64,000 bases of DNA from Lewinellaceae bacterium (GTDB lineage Bacteria > Bacteroidota > Bacteroidia > Chitinophagales > Saprospiraceae). Both the position numbers and the translations under genes were made by a program. The notes below the pieces were generated by a model, which was not told the DNA's origin, ran no database searches, and saw only the letters and a program-made list of their open reading frames with translations. Positions within the stretch are counted from its first letter, which is position 1, and the number at the start of each line of letters is the position of its first letter. Positions 61,326-64,000 of the stretch are shown piece after piece. The stretch is from NCBI GenBank assembly GCA_020636255.1, contig JACJYE010000002.1, forward strand, positions 587,444-651,443, in the 5' to 3' direction.

Positions 61326-61904
61326 TTATTGGAATTTTTCACCTCTTGCCAACTTTTCAACAATCTCTTTCATTCGTTTTTCTCTTGTTTCTTGTTTTTT
61401 TGCAGTCTGTAATCGAAACCCAATTGAAAAAAGATTTGTCTTATTGAGCGTTTTAAAAAACTCTTCTGCTTTTTTGTTCTTACTAAGTTCTTTTAGAAAA
61501 TCTTCTGGTATAGTCATTTTGCTTGGGGAATCGTATGCCCTTTCCCATCTACCATCCGCCTTGGCCTTTTCGACTGCTTTTAATCCCGCAGGCCTCATTT
61601 TACCTTCTTTGATTAATCTTTCAACGTGCCCAATATTTACTTTAGACCAAATACTTTTTGCAGTTCTGGGAGTAAATTTTTGTAACCATGCTTGATCGTC
61701 AAATGATTTTTTTTGACCATCTATCCAACCATAACAAAGAGCCTCATCAAGTGCCTCTGCATAACTAATGGTTTTCACCCCGGAACCTTTCTTGAATATT
61801 TTTACCCAAAGTCCACTTGAATTGTCGTGATTTTTATCAAGCCAAGTTTCAAATGTTTTGGCTGTTTTGAATTCAATAGTTGATAAAGTATTTAATTTAC
61901 TCAT
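61326..61904 (-). CDS. YdeI/OmpD-associated family protein
   Basis: The 192-residue product has the family pattern TFETWLDKNHDNSSGLWVKIFKKGSG, ISYAEALDEALCYGWIDGQKKSFDDQAWLQKFTPRTAKSIWSKVN, and a C-terminal Lys-rich helix (EKRMKEIVEKLARGEKFQ). The core YGWIDG motif is diagnostic. The family is cytoplasmic and of uncertain function; a link to antimicrobial-peptide or polymyxin resistance has been reported for Salmonella YdeI. The gene is AT-rich and lies between two hairpin elements. Confidence 0.9.
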   Translation of the reverse strand: MSKLNTLSTIEFKTAKTFETWLDKNHDNSSGLWVKIFKKGSGVKTISYAEALDEALCYGWIDGQKKSFDDQAWLQKFTPRTAKSIWSKVNIGHVERLIKEGKMRPAGLKAVEKAKADGRWERAYDSPSKMTIPEDFLKELSKNKKAEEFFKTLNKTNLFSIGFRLQTAKKQETREKRMKEIVEKLARGEKFQ

Positions 61905-61937
61905 ATTCCTGAGGATTTTTCCGTTCTATTTGCTTGC

Positions 61938-62004
61938 CGCTAACGTCCCGCATCCACGACGTAGCCAGCTTTTGCTGGCTATGAACAGGTATGCATCGTT
62001 GCGT
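61938..62004. repeat. attC-like imperfect hairpin between cassette-like genes
   Basis: CGCTAACGTCCCGCATCC on the left and the complement of GCAACGATGCATACC on the right match as AACG...GCAT.CC. A central TAGCCAGC (61962-61969) pairs perfectly with GCTGGCTA (61974-61981) around TTTT. Core AACG and CGTT lie at the outer ends, as in integron attC sites, but the canonical RYYYAAC/GTTRRRY boxes are only partly matched. Confidence 0.35.
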
Positions 62005-62012
62005 ACAGGTTT

Positions 62013-62765
62013 TTATTTTATCTTCTCTAAAATTAATATAATTCTTCTTGAGTCACTATCAAATTCTTCATCCTTCCAACCTCCTAATACTTTTTGTATT
62101 TTTAAACTTGCTCTTTCTATAAAATATTTCAAGTCTGTATAGTTATAGCTATACATTGTAAAGGGGGTATCATATCTTTTTCCGTCTTTTATGTAAATTC
62201 GATTGTTCGTTGTTGTTCCGTATTTCGGATTAAAGCTTAATCTATCTATCATTAAGTCTTTCCCTTTTTCATAAACTTCATATGATTTGATTTCTTTAAT
62301 AATGTGATCACGGTTTTTACAATCAATAAATGCTTTTCCTCCTTTTACTAATGATTGGCTTATTCTTTCAAATACTTTAGCCGTATCTTGTCTATCAAAA
62401 AACCCTAAAGTATTAAAAAGTAATAATACAATTTCAAACTCTTCTTTAAAACCTACTTCTAAAATATCCCCTTCAACAAATTCAACATCTAAATTCTTAT
62501 CCTTTGATTTATTCTTTGCGATTTGAATGAAATCTTTGTTTATATCAATTCCATGAACTTTATGAGACCTTTCGCCAAATAAAATTGAATGTCTCCCATG
62601 ACCACATGCCAAGTCTAAAATTTTTTCTTCACCTTTTATTGAGCAATATTTCTCTATATAATCACACTCTCGAATTGTCCTTTCTTTGCTCAATGAATCT
62701 CCATAAAAATATAAGTACAGTTCACTTTTATGGAGATTTTCTATTTCATTTTTTTGAGTACTCAT
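62013..62765 (-). CDS. class I SAM-dependent methyltransferase
   Basis: The 250-residue product has motif I LDLACGHGRHSILF, VHGIDINKDFI with Asp for the SAM ribose, FVEGDILEVGF and VLLLFNTLGFF (motif IV). The substrate is unknown; similar enzymes are common solitary accessory genes. AT-rich coding sequence contrasts strongly with the DPP-linked methyltransferase at 25 kb. Its stop abuts an attC-like hairpin and its upstream flank is the IS630 insertion point. Confidence 0.88.
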   Translation of the reverse strand: MSTQKNEIENLHKSELYLYFYGDSLSKERTIRECDYIEKYCSIKGEEKILDLACGHGRHSILFGERSHKVHGIDINKDFIQIAKNKSKDKNLDVEFVEGDILEVGFKEEFEIVLLLFNTLGFFDRQDTAKVFERISQSLVKGGKAFIDCKNRDHIIKEIKSYEVYEKGKDLMIDRLSFNPKYGTTTNNRIYIKDGKRYDTPFTMYSYNYTDLKYFIERASLKIQKVLGGWKDEEFDSDSRRIILILEKIK

Positions 62766-62837
62766 TTGAGCTTCTTTTTTTCTTTCTACTTTTATGCAAC
62801 GTTAAGTACACTGTAAATTAAATAAATTTCTTTTCTT

Positions 62838-62857
62838 TGCGGAATGAAATTTCCGCA
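62838..62857 (+). promoter_or_regulatory. hairpin before the transposase start
   Basis: TGCGGAA (62838-62844) pairs with TTCCGCA (62851-62857), ending two bases before the ATG at 62860. It could reduce transposase translation, especially from read-through transcripts (inference). Confidence 0.4.
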
Positions 62858-62859
62858 CA

Positions 62860-63294
62860 ATGAAAAAAGAACACGTCCGATTAACGGATCAAGACCGCGA
62901 AGCCTTGAAAGCAATGCTTCGCAAAGGCTCTTTGAAATCGAGGACATACAAACGCATCACTGCTTTGCTGGAGTTAGACGCCGGTAAAACTTATGAAGCC
63001 GTTCAACATACTGTAGGCTTTTCAAAAGTTAGCCTGGGCAAATTAGCTAAGCGATACGCTTCAAAAGGCCTGTCCTGCTTGTATGATGCCCCCCGCCCTG
63101 GCCGGCCAGTAGAGATCCAAGCCGAGCAAAGAGACCAAATAATGATATTGGCATGTGAAACACCCCCCGAAGGGTACAGTCAATGGAGTTTAAGGCTCTT
63201 GGCAGACAAGGTTGTTGAATTGGGCTACTGCGACAGTATTTCTCACGCTCAAGTGGATAAGATTTTAAAAAAAAGAAAATCAAACCCCACTTAG
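62860..63294 (+). CDS. IS630 transposase N-terminal HTH part (orfA)
   Basis: The 144-residue frame has a helix-turn-helix domain (LKSRTYKRITALLELDAGKTYEAVQHTVGFSKVSLGKLAKRY), the DAPRPGRP linker and a second DNA-binding domain ending HAQVDKILKK. It ends at a TAG (63292-63294). A run of eight A at 63267-63274 with the frame TTA AAA AAA AGA forms an A-AAA-AAA slippery site for a -1 shift into the DDE part. Confidence 0.92.
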   Translation: MKKEHVRLTDQDREALKAMLRKGSLKSRTYKRITALLELDAGKTYEAVQHTVGFSKVSLGKLAKRYASKGLSCLYDAPRPGRPVEIQAEQRDQIMILACETPPEGYSQWSLRLLADKVVELGYCDSISHAQVDKILKKRKSNPT

Positions 63295-63314
63295 TAAAGA
63301 CTTGGTGTATCGGG

Positions 63315-63989
63315 GTGGTCAATGCGGCCTTCCTAGCGGCCATGGAGAATATCCTGCGTCTGTACCGCTTAGCCTATGATGAACGCTATCCGGTAGTCTG
63401 CTTCGACGAACGGCCTTGCTTTCTCATCGGGGATGTTGTAAAAGGCTTAGAGCTTAAAGCAGGCCAGGTTTATAAGCAACATTATGAATATGAAAAGAAT
63501 GGCTCGTGTTGCTTGCTTTTGGCTATTGAACCGCTAAGTGGCAAACGTATTGCTATGGTGTATGATCAACGGCGCAAAGTGGAATATGCCGAATTCATGC
63601 AATTAGTGGCAGCCCAGTTTCCGAAAGCAGAGCGCATCAGGCTTATCCAGGATAACCTGAACACTCACAATAGCAGTTCTTTCTATGAGCGTTTTGAGGC
63701 TCAAACCGCTTATGAGCTATCGCAAAAGTTCGAGTTTCATTATACTCCCTTGAAAGCTTCCTGGCTAAATGCTGCCGAAATTGAGTTTTCCGCTATTGCC
63801 AGGGCTTGCCTTAATAGGCGTATCCCTACCCAGGAGGAGTTAACTAAGCATGTCCTCGCTTGTGTCAAAGAACGTGAAAATAAGCAAATCAAAATTAGCT
63901 GGCAATTTTCTATTACTGATGCCAGAAAGAAAATGAACCGCCACTATGTGAAGGTTAATCCAGCTAATGAAAAACATAAATATACTTAA
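63315..63989 (+). CDS. IS630 transposase DDE catalytic part (orfB)
   Basis: The frame overlaps orfA upstream of its GTG; after a -1 shift the fused protein reads KKIKPHLVKTWCIG, the normal IS630 junction, and continues VVNAAFLAAMENIL. Catalytic residues are Asp in VVCFDERP, Asp in RLIQDNLNTHN and Glu in WLNAAEIEFS. All three are intact, so the element may be active. Independent initiation at 63315 would skip the junction and is less likely. Confidence 0.92.
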   Translation: MVNAAFLAAMENILRLYRLAYDERYPVVCFDERPCFLIGDVVKGLELKAGQVYKQHYEYEKNGSCCLLLAIEPLSGKRIAMVYDQRRKVEYAEFMQLVAAQFPKAERIRLIQDNLNTHNSSSFYERFEAQTAYELSQKFEFHYTPLKASWLNAAEIEFSAIARACLNRRIPTQEELTKHVLACVKERENKQIKISWQFSITDARKKMNRHYVKVNPANEKHKYT

Positions 63990-64000
63990 TTTACAGTGTA

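Larger units (their letters stand above)
62809..63998 (+). mobile_element. complete IS630-family insertion sequence
   Basis: The element of 1190 bp is bounded by CACTGTAAATTAA at left (62809) and its complement TTAATTTACAGTG at right (ending 63998), with looser similarity further in. TA dinucleotides flank it at 62807-62808 and 63999-64000, the target duplication of IS630. The right TA is the last bases of the window. It is inserted in the gap upstream of the methyltransferase gene, next to a GTTAAGT core-like site. Confidence 0.92.

Noticed and set aside
62809..63998. IS630 as the source of transposase for the AGCTTGTTTGG elements
   Set aside because: Its ends are CACTGTAAATTAA with TA duplications, unlike the element ends and their 5-bp duplications.
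1..64000. tRNA, rRNA or replication origin
   Set aside because: No cloverleaf with a CCA-type end, conserved rRNA block or DnaA-box cluster was recognised by eye; absence is not proven.

Overview
The window looks like a chromosomal segment of a GC-rich member of the Bacteroidota, most likely of the Saprospiria (Lewinella/Haliscomenobacter-like). Evidence: type IX secretion C-terminal sorting domains on a metalloprotease and on a dockerin-like protein, a SusD-family lipoprotein, TAnnTTTG-type -7 promoter boxes, almost no Shine-Dalgarno sequences, and many lipoproteins and S9/M28/M43 peptidases. No rRNA, tRNA or CRISPR array was recognised. Genus-level placement is inference. || Layout. 1-8.3 kb: mainly minus-strand genes (a secreted protein cut by the left edge, a DUF3142-like lipoprotein, DUF4870, DUF5995, an orphan SusD, a WG-repeat protein). 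8.3-16.7 kb: plus-strand secreted proteins (M43 protease and dockerin-like protein, both with sorting tails; two signal-peptide proteins), with one minus-strand helical protein between them. 16.7-29 kb: mostly minus-strand membrane, peptidase and conserved hypothetical genes, including a DPP-IV-type peptidase and a plant-type leucine-rich-repeat lipoprotein. 29-43 kb: plus-strand genes, including free-methionine sulfoxide reductase, an EAD11-like adaptor, an S12 hydrolase, a phosphatase, a DAAO-like oxidase, two paralogous Na+/Ca2+-type exchangers around a TerB and an NTF2 gene, and alpha-glucan phosphorylase. 43-59 kb: minus-strand nitroreductase, pirin, Crp-like regulator, an S12 hydrolase with an NTF2-like tail, a 1187-residue TolB/M28/FG-GAP fusion, an AraC regulator, an NtrC-type two-component pair and an octaheme cytochrome with HEAT and TPR repeats. 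59.3-64 kb: a clearly AT-rich accessory tail (VOC protein, membrane protein, NTF2-like lipoprotein, YdeI-like protein, methyltransferase) ending in a complete IS630-type element whose right TA is the last two bases of the window. || The most striking pattern is a dispersed palindromic element with terminal repeats AGCTTGTTTGGAGGC / GCCTCCAAACAAGCT. It occurs as two 160-bp copies, three shorter hairpin copies and at least four fragments. Both 160-bp copies are flanked by a 5-bp direct repeat of the form CTNAG, so each insertion adds exactly 165 bp or 55 codons. One copy lies in frame inside the N-terminus of the WG-repeat gene, and removing it restores a normal signal peptide. Two copies sit exactly on stop codons of neighbouring genes, and one fragment encodes the C-terminal tail of a VOC protein. 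The region 45.1-45.5 kb is a cluster of further small inverted-repeat elements. Other points of note are an 8-copy 38-bp hairpin minisatellite at 43.85-44.14 kb, a 38-bp perfect palindrome shared by two convergent genes, attC-like imperfect hairpins between the AT-rich genes, and a -1 frameshift arrangement in the IS630 transposase.
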